Of a stretch of DNA of 64,000 nt, positions 8,373 to 16,942 are shown one piece after another (the first letter of the stretch is position 1; each line of letters starts with the position of its first letter). Position numbers and translations under genes: made by a program. The notes under the pieces are model-generated. The model was not told the origin of the DNA. It saw only the letters and a program-made list of their open reading frames with translations, and did no database searches. Source of the stretch: Pseudomonadota bacterium (GTDB lineage Bacteria; Pseudomonadota; Alphaproteobacteria; Rhizobiales; Pleomorphomonadaceae); NCBI GenBank assembly GCA_023436885.1, contig JAEZHI010000004.1, positions 496,001-560,000 of the forward strand, read 5' to 3'.

Positions 8373-9563
8373 TTACTCCAAACCCAATGCCGGGTTGGTC
8401 CGGTCGATGGCGTCGGCGAGAGCGACAAAGCGTTCGGCGAGTGCCTTGCGAGCTTCGGGCGAAACTTCAGAATAAGAGGTAGGCGTCGCATCGGCTCCAG
8501 AGAGGCGGCCGATCTCATCCCGTAGTGCGGCGAAGGCTTCATTGATGGCCTTCGCCGTGTCTGGTGAAGCTTCTGCGACCAACGGCAGCAGGAGGGATAC
8601 CGGCTTCTCAAGCCCGTCAACAGCGGCAGAAAACTCGGCAAGATCATCGCCGGCATAGAGATTATCGCCGGAAATGACCGGCCCCTCGGCCAGCCGCCTC
8701 GCCTCGCGCGTGGCGTTGCCGACCAGATCAGCTGGCTCGAACTTCAAAGCCTTGAGACGATCGCGGAGCGTCTGGGCGTCTGCCACAAGCTTGTCGGCAA
8801 CCGGCTTGAGGCCGTCCACGGAACCATCTCGCCAAAGGCCCAACTCTAGGCGATGGAAGCCATTGAAGGCGGGGTCCTGTTCACGGCCGGCCAGATAGGA
8901 AGCGATCGGGTCAATGGCGTTTTCGATATCCGCCAACCGTCCGCTAACAGCCTCGATATGCCGATAGGCAATCCGAGCGTTGCGATACGCGTCCCGGGCC
9001 TTGGCAAGGTCGCCAGCGTCGAGCGAAGCCGACAAGGTTTTCGTGGCTTCGATCATCCGACCTGATTGCAGCGCGAGATAGACCTTGTATTCCGACAAAG
9101 GGCCGATGAACGCCTTCAGCGGTGGCTTTGCCTTCTCCGCATCGGAATGGGCCGACGCGGTCACCGCGAGCTTGCCACGCGGATTGGAGAGAAGGCCGCA
9201 GGTGACGTCATAGACACCGGGCTTCAAATTCGCCGACAGCTGCGAGCGAAATCCCGGCGCAATATTCTCGCGCTCCTCGATCACCATGACGCCATCGAGG
9301 ATTTCCCATTCGATGGGCCTGTTCGAAGCGTTCTCGATTTCGAAGACACTACGACCGGCTGATACCGTCAGGTCCATCGGCTCACATGTCTTGTCTCCAA
9401 CGCGAACGGAGATGGTTCCCGCCGCAACAGGCCTTGGAGCCTTTTGCGAGGCCAGATAGAACGCGCCCCCACCAGCGAGCACCAGGACTCCGGCGCCCAA
9501 CAGGGCGAGTGTTATCAGTCGCGACGACGGCACGCCGGCGCGTTGCGGGTCAGGCGAAGGCAT
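8373..9563 (-). CDS. efeO: Iron-uptake protein EfeO (cupredoxin plus imelysin domains)
   Basis: This 396-residue periplasmic protein begins with a membrane anchor or uncleaved signal (residues 16-37). A cupredoxin-like domain (about 45-135) follows, with TCEPMDLTVSAG and VTCGLLSNPRG, whose two cysteines match the EfeO copper/iron site. The C-terminal imelysin domain (about 150-396) carries SEYKVYL and the HxxE motif in GFHRLELGLW. The family passes iron to the EfeU permease. The gene begins two bases after efeU stops, so the two are probably translated together. The efeM-like gene downstream repeats only the C-terminal domain. Confidence 0.92.
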   Translation of the reverse strand: MPSPDPQRAGVPSSRLITLALLGAGVLVLAGGGAFYLASQKAPRPVAAGTISVRVGDKTCEPMDLTVSAGRSVFEIENASNRPIEWEILDGVMVIEERENIAPGFRSQLSANLKPGVYDVTCGLLSNPRGKLAVTASAHSDAEKAKPPLKAFIGPLSEYKVYLALQSGRMIEATKTLSASLDAGDLAKARDAYRNARIAYRHIEAVSGRLADIENAIDPIASYLAGREQDPAFNGFHRLELGLWRDGSVDGLKPVADKLVADAQTLRDRLKALKFEPADLVGNATREARRLAEGPVISGDNLYAGDDLAEFSAAVDGLEKPVSLLLPLVAEASPDTAKAINEAFAALRDEIGRLSGADATPTSYSEVSPEARKALAERFVALADAIDRTNPALGLE

Positions 9564-9565
9564 TC

Positions 9566-10411
9566 TTACCCCTTATCGATCCCGTTAACTGCCGGTCTAG
9601 AGAAGGCCGGCCGTTCGGGTTTCAGAAACAGTGTCAACGTAACGGCGAGGAAAACGACATAGAGAACGGCCTCGCCGACCGTCGGCGCTTCCTGATAGTT
9701 GAGCACGCCGGAGAGTACCGTGCCGAGGACACTCGATACCGGCAGCGTATCGGACAGGTCGTAGACTTGGGCCTGCAGAAGGTTCCAGAGACCGGCTTCA
9801 TGCAGGCTGCGCAAGCTGGCAGCAGCAAGCCCAGCCGCTACGACCAGAATGAAGATGCCGGTCCATCGGAAGAAGCGACGAAGATCGAGGCGGATGCCAC
9901 CCCGATAAAGCAGATAACCCAGGCCGACGGCCACGAGCAGACCGAGAAGCGCTCCGAGGGGCGCCGCGGCGCCCGGGCTCTGTTGGAAAACGGCGAGCAG
10001 GAAGAAGACGGACTCGAGACCCTCGCGACCGACAGCAAAGAAGGTCATGCCGATCAGCGCCCAAGTCGCTCCCTTGGGAGCCCGCATGGCAGCATCGATG
10101 GCGCCATGCAGCTCACCCTTGATCGATCGGGCTGCGCGGCGCATCCAGAACACCATGCTGACCAGAACAATCACAGCCACGAAGCCAATGATGGCCTCGA
10201 ACAGTTCCTGCGCTTTTTGAGGAAACTCCGCGGCCATTAATTGCAGGACTGCGCCTGCAAAAAGACACAAGGCGATCGCCAGTAGGACACCAACCCAAAC
10301 CACGGGCAGGAAAGCACCGCGCCCCGTCTGCTTGAGATAGCTCGCAATGATCCCGGTCACCAGCGCGGCTTCTAGGCCCTCGCGCAGCATGATGAGAAAT
10401 GGCGCAAGCAC
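9566..10411 (-). CDS. efeU: High-affinity iron permease EfeU (FTR1 family)
   Basis: This inner-membrane iron permease of 281 residues has seven or so hydrophobic segments. Both REGLE iron-binding motifs of the FTR1/EfeU family are present: LREGLEAAL near residue 10 and GREGLESVFF near residue 158. Translation starts at a GTG (10409-10411) with AGGAGA five bases upstream. It leads the operon efeU-efeO-efeB-efeM-like, and a perfect palindrome lies immediately upstream of its ribosome binding site. Iron-dependent control is expected for this family but not proven here. Confidence 0.93.
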   Translation of the reverse strand: MLAPFLIMLREGLEAALVTGIIASYLKQTGRGAFLPVVWVGVLLAIALCLFAGAVLQLMAAEFPQKAQELFEAIIGFVAVIVLVSMVFWMRRAARSIKGELHGAIDAAMRAPKGATWALIGMTFFAVGREGLESVFFLLAVFQQSPGAAAPLGALLGLLVAVGLGYLLYRGGIRLDLRRFFRWTGIFILVVAAGLAAASLRSLHEAGLWNLLQAQVYDLSDTLPVSSVLGTVLSGVLNYQEAPTVGEAVLYVVFLAVTLTLFLKPERPAFSRPAVNGIDKG

Positions 10412-10425
10412 CCTGGTCTCCTGCC

Positions 10426-10448
10426 AAGCAATAAGATGATTATTGCTT
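10426..10448 (-). promoter_or_regulatory. Perfect palindrome at the head of the efe operon, candidate metal-regulator operator
   Basis: AAGCAATAA (10426-10434) and TTATTGCTT (10440-10448) form a perfect 9-base inverted repeat with a 5-base spacer. It lies 15 bases upstream of the efeU start codon and just before its ribosome binding site. Size and place suit a Fur, Mur, Irr or RirA operator, but I cannot assign the regulator. It could also fold in the leader RNA. Confidence 0.5.
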
Positions 10449-10725
10449 TCAACTTTTATGGCGGGACTGTCAATAGCGTCCTAAGCATTTTTGCGAGTCA
10501 TTCGCAACTTATTGCCGCACCTCGAATTGTGGACGGCACGCGGACACATCAGCTCATATTCATGCTGCATATGATTCAGTAAATGAACGAAATATCGGCC
10601 GGAATTATCACTTTAACGATGCAGATTTTATAAATGAAAACAGTATGTTCAACTATTTTTCTAAATTATTAATTTAATGGAAGAACGGGCACTGCTCGCC
10701 ATGGCAGCCGCCCGTCTGCGGTATT
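10449..10725. other. AT-rich intergenic region between efeU and hutH
   Basis: There is no credible gene here. The stretch 10600-10680 is notably AT-rich and may hold the efe promoter. A hairpin near the hutH end, ACGGGC (10685-10690) with GCCCGT (10710-10715) and an inner GCTGC/GCAGT stem, may end the hutH transcript. It is followed on the minus strand by an AT-rich tract rather than a pure T run. Confidence 0.5.
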
Positions 10726-12207
10726 TCAGGCCGGCATCTGCGTCCTGATAAGGGCGGCGGCCGCGGCGATGTCATCGGCTAAAGGCCGATCGTCTGCATA
10801 ACTTGAGACTTTATTGCGAAGCTGCCGGTAGAGTCGGTCGGTTCCCGCAGCGCGTCCCTCCGCTCTGAACTCGTGCGCCTGGGTTGCGGCAAGAAGCTCG
10901 ATGCCAAGGATGGATTCCGCGTTCTCGATAACGTCCAGCGCCTTGAGTGAAGCTGGCGTCGCGTGGCTCAGGTGATCCTCCTGCAAAGCCGAGGTGATGC
11001 CACCATCAAGACTGGCCGGCAGCGACAGGCGTCGGTTCTCGTTGACCAGAGACACGGCTGCGTATTGGGCGATCATGAAACCCGAACTCACACCGCTGTC
11101 AGCGGCAAGGAAGGCCGGCAGTCCGCTGACCAGCGGGTTCACCAAGCGGTCCAGTCGACGCTCGGCCATTGCCGCCACCTCGGCGACCGCGACTGCCAGC
11201 TGGTCGAGCGCAAGCCCCATCGCGGCGCCGACCGCGTGCGCCTCCGAGTGAACACCCGGTGTTTCGGGCGTGCCAACGATAGCCGGGTTATCCGACAGTG
11301 ATGCCAGCTCTTGCGAGACAAGATTGTCGGCAAACGCGAAGGCATCGCGTGCCGCCCCATGCACGTGCGGCACGGCGCGCATCGACAAGGCGTCCTGGGT
11401 CTTGCGACCGCCACCCGCAGCGATGATGCCGCTACCGGCGAGGCGATTGCGCAGCGACGCGCCCACCGCTTGAAGCGATGAGGATGCACGAAGTGACAGC
11501 GCTTCAGGGTCGAAGGCCGCCGGGTTTCCCATCAGCGCCTCAATGGTCAGCGCGGCGATGGCATCTGCCCAATCGAGAATGCGCTCGGATCGTTTCAGCG
11601 CAAGCGATGCCAAGCCAGTCGCGCAGGGAATGCCATTGACCAGCGACAGGCCTTCCTTTGCGCCCAGTTCCAGCGGAGCAAGGTCAGCGGCAGCCAGCGC
11701 TTCGACCCCGGTGACGATCTTGTCCCCAATGCGTGCCCGGCCGGAGCCGATCAGAACCAGTGCAATATGCGCCATATGGCTGAGATATCCGACGGACCCC
11801 TTGGCCGGGACCAGCGGGACTACACCAGCATTGAGCAACCGGATCAAAGCCTCGACCACCTCCAGCCGGACGCCGGAAAACCCGAGGGCATAGTTGCTGA
11901 CCGCGGTCGCGATGATAGCCCGCGTCTCGATGGTCCCAAGAGGCGCACCAACTCCTGTGGCGTGACTCATAAGGATGTTGTGCGACAGCCGTCGCTGCAG
12001 TGGCCGGTCCACCACGACATCACAGAGCGCGCCGACGCCGGTGTTGACGCCATAGGCTCGAATGCCACGATCGACGATGGCCTCGACGACGGCTCGCGCG
12101 TCCGAGATGCGACGCTTGGCGGCATCTGAAAGGTCGAGGCGTGCGCCCTCTGCAACGGCAGCGACATCGCGCCAGCCGAGATGGGTATCAACAATGATGT
12201 TGGTCAT
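10726..12207 (-). CDS. HutH-family (HAL/PAL/TAL) ammonia-lyase homologue lacking the MIO triad
   Basis: This 493-residue protein has the length and overall pattern of histidine ammonia-lyase (AYGVNTGVG at 51-59, LVNG at 189-192, QEDH at 409-412). However, the cofactor-forming Ala-Ser-Gly is absent. The family segment GSVG-ASG-DLAPLAHMA reads GSVG-YLSHMAHIA (137-149), an exact three-residue loss. By eye, the catalytic tyrosine after QD is also changed (QDALSMR, leucine at 274), and the usual NFH-E-P loop reads GVHSEAHAVG. The tyrosine at 52, histidine 82, asparagine 191, arginine 277 and glutamate 410 remain. It is last in the hut transporter operon, seven bases after the ATPase. Its activity as a histidase is doubtful. 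Confidence 0.85.
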   Translation of the reverse strand: MTNIIVDTHLGWRDVAAVAEGARLDLSDAAKRRISDARAVVEAIVDRGIRAYGVNTGVGALCDVVVDRPLQRRLSHNILMSHATGVGAPLGTIETRAIIATAVSNYALGFSGVRLEVVEALIRLLNAGVVPLVPAKGSVGYLSHMAHIALVLIGSGRARIGDKIVTGVEALAAADLAPLELGAKEGLSLVNGIPCATGLASLALKRSERILDWADAIAALTIEALMGNPAAFDPEALSLRASSSLQAVGASLRNRLAGSGIIAAGGGRKTQDALSMRAVPHVHGAARDAFAFADNLVSQELASLSDNPAIVGTPETPGVHSEAHAVGAAMGLALDQLAVAVAEVAAMAERRLDRLVNPLVSGLPAFLAADSGVSSGFMIAQYAAVSLVNENRRLSLPASLDGGITSALQEDHLSHATPASLKALDVIENAESILGIELLAATQAHEFRAEGRAAGTDRLYRQLRNKVSSYADDRPLADDIAAAAALIRTQMPA

Positions 12208-12214
12208 GCCGCCC

Positions 12215-12994
12215 TCAGGCTTGGAAATTACCGATGAACTGACGGAAGCGTTCGGAATCGGAGTTGGTGAAAATGTCCTCCGGCGCGCCGTCGGCTTCGA
12301 CCACGCCCTCGTGCAGGAACATCACGCGATCGGATACGTTGCGCGCGAAGGCCATTTCATGGGTTACGACCAACATGGTCCGGCCCTCTTCGGCGAGCGA
12401 ACGCATCACCTTCAGCACTTCGCCAACCAGTTCCGGATCGAGCGCCGACGTCGGTTCGTCAAACAGCAGCGCCTTCGGCTGCATGGCGAGGGCTCGGGCG
12501 ATGGCGGCGCGCTGTTGCTGGCCACCTGACAGATGGGCCGGGTAGTAATTGCGACGCTCGGCGAGGCCAACCTTTTCGAGCAGCGCCTCGGCTTCCTCGA
12601 TGCACTCGGCCCTCGGTCGCTTCAGCACATGGACAGGTCCCTCGATCAGGTTCTGCAGGACGGTCATGTGGGACCAGAGATTGAAGCTCTGAAACACCAT
12701 GGCGAGCTCTGAGCGGATACGGTCGACCTGCTTGCGATCGGCCGGGATCAAGGACCCTGCCCGGTTGCGCTTCATGGCGATCGTTTCGCCGGCAACGGTG
12801 ATCTCACCCTCGTCCGGCGTCTCAAGCAGATTGATGCAACGCAGGAACGTGCTCTTGCCGGAGCCCGAGGCGCCGAGAATGGAAATCACGTCACCATCGT
12901 TGGCATCGAGCGAGATGCCGCGCAGAACTTCGTGCTGGCCGAAGGACTTGTGGATGTTGCGGACCGAAATTGCCGGTACCGGGGCGTCAGCCAT
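12215..12994 (-). CDS. Polar amino acid ABC transporter ATP-binding protein (HisP/GlnQ type)
   Basis: This is the ATPase of the hut-linked amino-acid importer, about 259 residues. Walker A GASGSGKST, the LSGGQQQRAAIARAL signature and Walker B LLFDEPTSALDPE are all intact. The insertion with RKQVDRIRSELAMVFQSFNLWSHMTVLQN is characteristic of HisP-like proteins. The ATG at 12994 follows AGGGAGAG and overlaps the permease stop. A frame start at 13015 is possible. The most likely substrate is histidine or urocanate, judged only from the neighbours. It is also the only ATPase of this class in the window, so it could serve the ATPase-less system at 48-53 kb. Confidence 0.9.
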   Translation of the reverse strand: MADAPVPAISVRNIHKSFGQHEVLRGISLDANDGDVISILGASGSGKSTFLRCINLLETPDEGEITVAGETIAMKRNRAGSLIPADRKQVDRIRSELAMVFQSFNLWSHMTVLQNLIEGPVHVLKRPRAECIEEAEALLEKVGLAERRNYYPAHLSGGQQQRAAIARALAMQPKALLFDEPTSALDPELVGEVLKVMRSLAEEGRTMLVVTHEMAFARNVSDRVMFLHEGVVEADGAPEDIFTNSDSERFRQFIGNFQA

Positions 12995-13724
12995 GAACCT
13001 CTCCCTGGCGTCCACTGCTGCCCGTCGCGACCGGCCGCTCCCTGAGGTGCGGCGACAGTCGATACTCGACGAAGGCCATCACGCGGACAATGATGAAATT
13101 GATCAGAAGATAGATCAGCGTCGCGACCAGGAACACCTCCATGGTGCGGTAGGTCTGCGAAATCAGACGCTGCGCGGTGCCGGTCACTTCCCAGACAGTG
13201 ACGAGGCTGGCCAGCGCCGTCGATTTCACCATCAGGATGATTTCCGTCGAATAGGCTGGCAGCGCTTGCCGGATGGCAATTGGAGCAATGATGCGTCTGA
13301 ACAGCAGCAGGCCGGACATGCCGGAGGCCCTGCCCGCCTCGATCTCGCGCGAAGGAACGGCCTGCAAACCGCCGCGCATGATTTCCGCTTGGTAGCCGGC
13401 CGTACAAAGAGCGAGCGCCAGCACGGCGCAGGAAAAGGGATCGCGCAGCACCGGCCACAACAGGCTGTGGCGAACGGCGGGAAACTGACCGAGGCCGTAG
13501 TAGATCAGGAACATCTGGATGAGCAGCGGCGAGCCGCGGAACACGAAGACGTAGGCGCGGGCAAAGGCTGAAAGCAGCACCCCGCCGGAAACGCGGCAGT
13601 AAGTGATGCCCAGCGCGAAGATCGCACCAAGACTGACCGAAGCGGCAAACAGCGCCAGCGTCATCGGAACGGCACTAACCAGCTTAATGAAGGTCGACCA
13701 CAGGAAGGCGACATCGAAATCCAT
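12987..13724 (-). CDS. Polar amino acid ABC transporter permease (HisM type)
   Basis: This is a 245-residue inner-membrane permease of the His/Glu/Gln family. It shows a hydrophobic segment at residues 12-36, the RGSPLLIQMFLIYYG motif typical of HisM/HisQ, and the coupling loop EIEAGRASGMSGLLLFRRIIAPIAIRQALP. It lies 12 bases after the other permease gene and overlaps the ATPase gene by 8 bases, so the transporter genes form one operon. The pair should form the heterodimeric channel of the hut-linked importer. Confidence 0.9.
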   Translation of the reverse strand: MDFDVAFLWSTFIKLVSAVPMTLALFAASVSLGAIFALGITYCRVSGGVLLSAFARAYVFVFRGSPLLIQMFLIYYGLGQFPAVRHSLLWPVLRDPFSCAVLALALCTAGYQAEIMRGGLQAVPSREIEAGRASGMSGLLLFRRIIAPIAIRQALPAYSTEIILMVKSTALASLVTVWEVTGTAQRLISQTYRTMEVFLVATLIYLLINFIIVRVMAFVEYRLSPHLRERPVATGSSGRQGEVHG

Positions 13725-13736
13725 GGCGTCCTCCCC

Positions 13737-14462
13737 TCACCGGCGACCGAGACTGTTGCGGAAGCTGCGCGCCACACGGCGCTCGGCGAAATTGAAAATG
13801 CGATCGGACAGTGTCGTCAGCACGAGGTAGAGCGCCCCACCGACGACGAAGAACAGGAAATACTGCTTCGTGGACCCGGCGGCGATCTGCGAAGTGCGCA
13901 TCAGCTCGGCAAGCCCGGTCACCGAGACCAGCGTCGAGTCCTTGAGGCTGAGCTGCCAGACATTTCCGAGGCCGGGAAGAGAGAAGCGCAGGATCTGGGG
14001 CACCAGGATGCGGCGGAAGCGCAACATCGTGCCCATTCCGATCGACCGGGCTGCATCGATCTCACCGTGAGAGATGGCGTGATAGGCGCCGCGATAGACT
14101 TCCGCTTGATAGGCACCTGAAATCAGGCCGACGGCAACGGCGCCAGCCAGAAACGACGGCAGACCAAGAAAGCCCTCGTAGTTGAGCCACTTCCCGACGG
14201 CAGTCACCGCCTGGGATCCTCCGAAGTATACGAGATAGATCACAAGGAGTTCGGGCGCGCCGCGAAACACCGTCGTATAGGCATCGCCCAGCCAGCGCGC
14301 CGGACGCGAAGCGGACAGCTTGGCAGACGCAATGATGGCTCCGAGCACGGCGCCGACACAAAGCGACGCGGCAGTGACGGCCAACGTCATTCCGGTCGCC
14401 CACAAAAGAATACCGCCCCGGCCTTGCTCGCCGAAGCCGATCAGGTCAATCCAGGACATCAA
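13737..14462 (-). CDS. Polar amino acid ABC transporter permease (HisQ type)
   Basis: This is the partner permease, 241 residues, with the same family signatures: FRGAPELLVIYLVYFGG and the coupling loop GEIDAARSIGMGTMLRFRRILVPQILRFSLPG. A periplasmic loop with NYEGFLGLPSF is specific to the HisQ/ArtQ-like half. It follows the binding-protein gene after a 76-base gap holding a long inverted repeat. That gap suggests lower expression of the membrane part than of the receptor. Confidence 0.9.
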   Translation of the reverse strand: MMSWIDLIGFGEQGRGGILLWATGMTLAVTAASLCVGAVLGAIIASAKLSASRPARWLGDAYTTVFRGAPELLVIYLVYFGGSQAVTAVGKWLNYEGFLGLPSFLAGAVAVGLISGAYQAEVYRGAYHAISHGEIDAARSIGMGTMLRFRRILVPQILRFSLPGLGNVWQLSLKDSTLVSVTGLAELMRTSQIAAGSTKQYFLFFVVGGALYLVLTTLSDRIFNFAERRVARSFRNSLGRR

Positions 14463-14477
14463 GGCACTCCGTCGGGC

Positions 14478-14525
14478 GCTCCCGGACGTCTAGCGGATCG
14501 ACGACGATCCCACCAGTCCGGGAGC
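14478..14525 (-). terminator. Inverted repeat between the hut binding-protein and permease genes
   Basis: GCTCCCGGAC (14478-14487) and GTCCGGGAGC (14516-14525) are a perfect 10-base inverted repeat with a 28-base loop. It starts 13 bases after the binding-protein stop. Without a T run it is more likely an RNA 3' stabiliser or attenuator than a full terminator. Confidence 0.5.
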
Positions 14526-14538
14526 TTCCTGTCACGCG

Positions 14539-15375
14539 TCATGGGGTGACGTCGACCTTGAGCCACTTCTCGGAAAGCTTCTTCACGGTGCCATCTGCAA
14601 CGGCAGCCTTGATCGCATCGTCGAACAGAGCTTTCAGATCCGTGTCGGACTTGCGGATGCCGAGGCCTTCGCCCTCACCCCAGACCTGGCCTGTGATTTC
14701 CGGACCGGTAAAGGCAAGGCCGGCATTATCGGCGCTTGCGAAGGCACCCAGGAAATAGGTGGCATCGTCAAAGCCGGCGTCGATGCGGCCGGCGGACAGG
14801 TCGAGATCACGCTCGGCCGAAGTCTTGTATTCCTTGACCTCGGCGACATCCTTGAAGTTGTCGTAGATGAAGCCGGCATAAACCGTCGATGCCTGAATAC
14901 CGATGGTCTTGCCCTTCAGCGCCTTCTTGAGTGGGGCAATGGCATCGGCACCGTCCTTGGTCGTGGCGAGCTTGATCACCGAGCCGGTGCCGGCGAGGTT
15001 GGCGAGTTCGCCGTCCTTCGGCGCAGCGAAGACGGCTGGCGTTGCGGCATAGGGAACCGTGAAGTCGATGACTTCCTTGCGCTCGGGCGTGATCGACAAG
15101 GCGTCCATGATGACGTCGAACTTGCCGGCGTTGAGCGCCGTGATCATGCCGTCCCAATCCTGCGAGATCAATGTGCACTTGACCTTCGCATGCGCACAAA
15201 GATACTCGGCCAGATCAGGCTCGAAGCCGACGATCTTGCCGTTGGCATCGGTGAGGTTCCAAGGTGCATAGGCGCCCTCAAGGGCAATGGTAACTTCCTT
15301 CCATTCCTTGGCGGACGCCGGCGCGGCAAGCGCGGCGAGCAAGGCCGATGCGGCAACGAGACTACGAATGTTCAT
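14539..15375 (-). CDS. Polar amino acid ABC transporter periplasmic binding protein
   Basis: This is a family 3 solute-binding protein (HisJ/LAO type) of 278 residues. The signal peptide is MNIRSLVAASALLAALAAPASA. The mature part has ALEGAYAPWNLTDANGKIVGFEPDLAEYLC, the ligand-site region of the family, and DWDGMITALNAGKFDVIMDALSITPERKEVIDFTVPY. The ATG at 15375 follows AGAGGAGA. It is the first transporter gene of the hut operon, downstream of hutF by 82 bases. Histidine or another basic amino acid is the likely ligand from context. Confidence 0.9.
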   Translation of the reverse strand: MNIRSLVAASALLAALAAPASAKEWKEVTIALEGAYAPWNLTDANGKIVGFEPDLAEYLCAHAKVKCTLISQDWDGMITALNAGKFDVIMDALSITPERKEVIDFTVPYAATPAVFAAPKDGELANLAGTGSVIKLATTKDGADAIAPLKKALKGKTIGIQASTVYAGFIYDNFKDVAEVKEYKTSAERDLDLSAGRIDAGFDDATYFLGAFASADNAGLAFTGPEITGQVWGEGEGLGIRKSDTDLKALFDDAIKAAVADGTVKKLSEKWLKVDVTP

Positions 15376-15457
15376 GGTGTTCTCCTCTGGTTTCCGAAGC
15401 ACTCCGGCTTCTTTTTGATTTCAACATCTAGAGACAGGCAAGTGGGTCAAAGACATA

Positions 15458-16834
15458 TCACGCCTTGAGGCGTTGGAGAGTCGCGGCAAACGCACGGTCG
15501 ATATCTTCGTCCCTGGCGTGGCGACCGTCTTCGATCACCCAGCGCCCACCAACCATGACGTCACGAACAACCTGGCCGATGCCACCAAAAACCCACCGAT
15601 CAAGAATGGCATCTCCCGCGACCGACGCAAGGTAAGGCGAGCGACCGTCCAACACCACGAGATCGGCCGGCGCTCCTATTGAGAGCCCCACTTCGGTAAT
15701 ACCCGAAGCATGGGCTCCGCCCGCGAGGGCATGCTCGAACAGCGTCCGTCCCACCGACGATCCCGGACCGCCGGCCAGTCGGTTTCGCCGACGATCACGC
15801 AGTCGCTGCCCATACTCAAGAATGCGGAGTTCGTCGGCAACGGACGTACCGACATGGCTGTCGGTTCCAACACCGAAGCGCCCTTCGGCCGCGACGAAGT
15901 CGGAGGCAGGGAAAATTCCGTCTCCGAGATCGGCTTCCGTCGTCGGGCACAAGCCGACGACCGCGCCGGACGCAGCAATCAGCGCCACCTCCGTTTCAGT
16001 GACATGCGTGGCGTGGACGAGACACCAACGCTCGTCGATGCCGGCGATATCGTAAAGTCGTTCGACCGGACGGCGGCCAGAGTGCGCGATCGAGGCCGCG
16101 ACCTCGCGCTCCTGCTCGGCGACATGGATGTGAACAGGCGCATGAGACGGCACCGTCTTCATGATCGCAGCGATTTCATCGCCCGTCACGGCCCTGAGGG
16201 AATGGAAGGCGACACCGAGCCGCGCATGCGAGGAGCGGCAAGGCCCGACAAGCCCATGAAGCAGCGTCAGGAAGCCGTCGACATCGTGAATGAACCGACG
16301 CTGTCCAGCGGTTGGCGCAGCGCCGCCAAAGTCCGAATGCGCGTAGAAAACCGGTAGCAGCGTCAAGCCAATTCCGGAGGTCTCTGCCGCGTTCAAAACG
16401 GCGAGCGACATCTCGGCCGGGTTCGCATAGGGGCGTCCATCGAAGCCTTGGTGAAGGTAATGAAATTCGGCGACGCGCCCGAAACCTCCCTTCAGCAGCT
16501 CAACTTGCAACTTGGCGGCGATCGCTGTGACATCTTCCGGAGTCAGCAGCGAGACGAGTCGATACATCTCCTCTCGCCAGGTCCAGAAGCTGTCATCCCC
16601 CTGCCCGGCGACATCCGTCAACCCGGTCATGGCACGCTGGAAAGCGTGTGAGTGAAGGTCGGCTATGGCGGGAACGACGGGGCCACCAAGACGCTGTGCC
16701 CCAAAGGGCAAACCACCCGATTGAAGGTCAGCAATCCTGCCGTCAACGCCGATCGTCATCACGACATCGTCGGCCCAGCCATCTGCCAGCAAGGCCCTTT
16801 CGGCGAAAAGCTTTTGATGGTTATCTGTTACCAT
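15458..16834 (-). CDS. hutF: Formimidoylglutamate deiminase
   Basis: This is an amidohydrolase-fold enzyme of 458 residues. It converts N-formimino-L-glutamate to N-formyl-L-glutamate and ammonia in the five-step histidine pathway. Metal-site motifs are visible: IADLHSHAFQRAM for the first histidine pair, FHYLHQG, and HIHVAEQEREV. The GTDSHVGTS segment holds the catalytic aspartate. I chose the ATG at 16834 (MVTDNHQKLF). The longer frame to 16897 would run across the HutC-like operator. It heads the minus-strand hut operon, divergent from hutC. Confidence 0.92.
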   Translation of the reverse strand: MVTDNHQKLFAERALLADGWADDVVMTIGVDGRIADLQSGGLPFGAQRLGGPVVPAIADLHSHAFQRAMTGLTDVAGQGDDSFWTWREEMYRLVSLLTPEDVTAIAAKLQVELLKGGFGRVAEFHYLHQGFDGRPYANPAEMSLAVLNAAETSGIGLTLLPVFYAHSDFGGAAPTAGQRRFIHDVDGFLTLLHGLVGPCRSSHARLGVAFHSLRAVTGDEIAAIMKTVPSHAPVHIHVAEQEREVAASIAHSGRRPVERLYDIAGIDERWCLVHATHVTETEVALIAASGAVVGLCPTTEADLGDGIFPASDFVAAEGRFGVGTDSHVGTSVADELRILEYGQRLRDRRRNRLAGGPGSSVGRTLFEHALAGGAHASGITEVGLSIGAPADLVVLDGRSPYLASVAGDAILDRWVFGGIGQVVRDVMVGGRWVIEDGRHARDEDIDRAFAATLQRLKA

Positions 16835-16853
16835 CTTGTTCGCAAAACCTCGC

Positions 16854-16869
16854 GCTTGTACATACAAGC
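16854..16869. promoter_or_regulatory. HutC-like operator between hutF and hutC
   Basis: GCTTGTA-CA-TACAAGC is a 7+7 inverted repeat with two central bases. It shares the CTTGTA...ACAAG core with the site before hutU. It lies 20 bases upstream of the hutF start and 74 before hutC, placed to repress hutF and perhaps hutC itself. Confidence 0.7.
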
Positions 16870-16942
16870 AATGTAGAGGAAAATTCTTAGGCCGCAAGCC
16901 GATTTCATCCGTCCGTGATTATTTTTGGGGAGTGCCTAGTAA

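Noticed and set aside
11761..11820. The missing triad in the hutH homologue as a sequencing or frameshift error
   Set aside because: The loss is exactly nine bases in frame and is accompanied by other active-site changes more than 100 residues away, so an error is unlikely.
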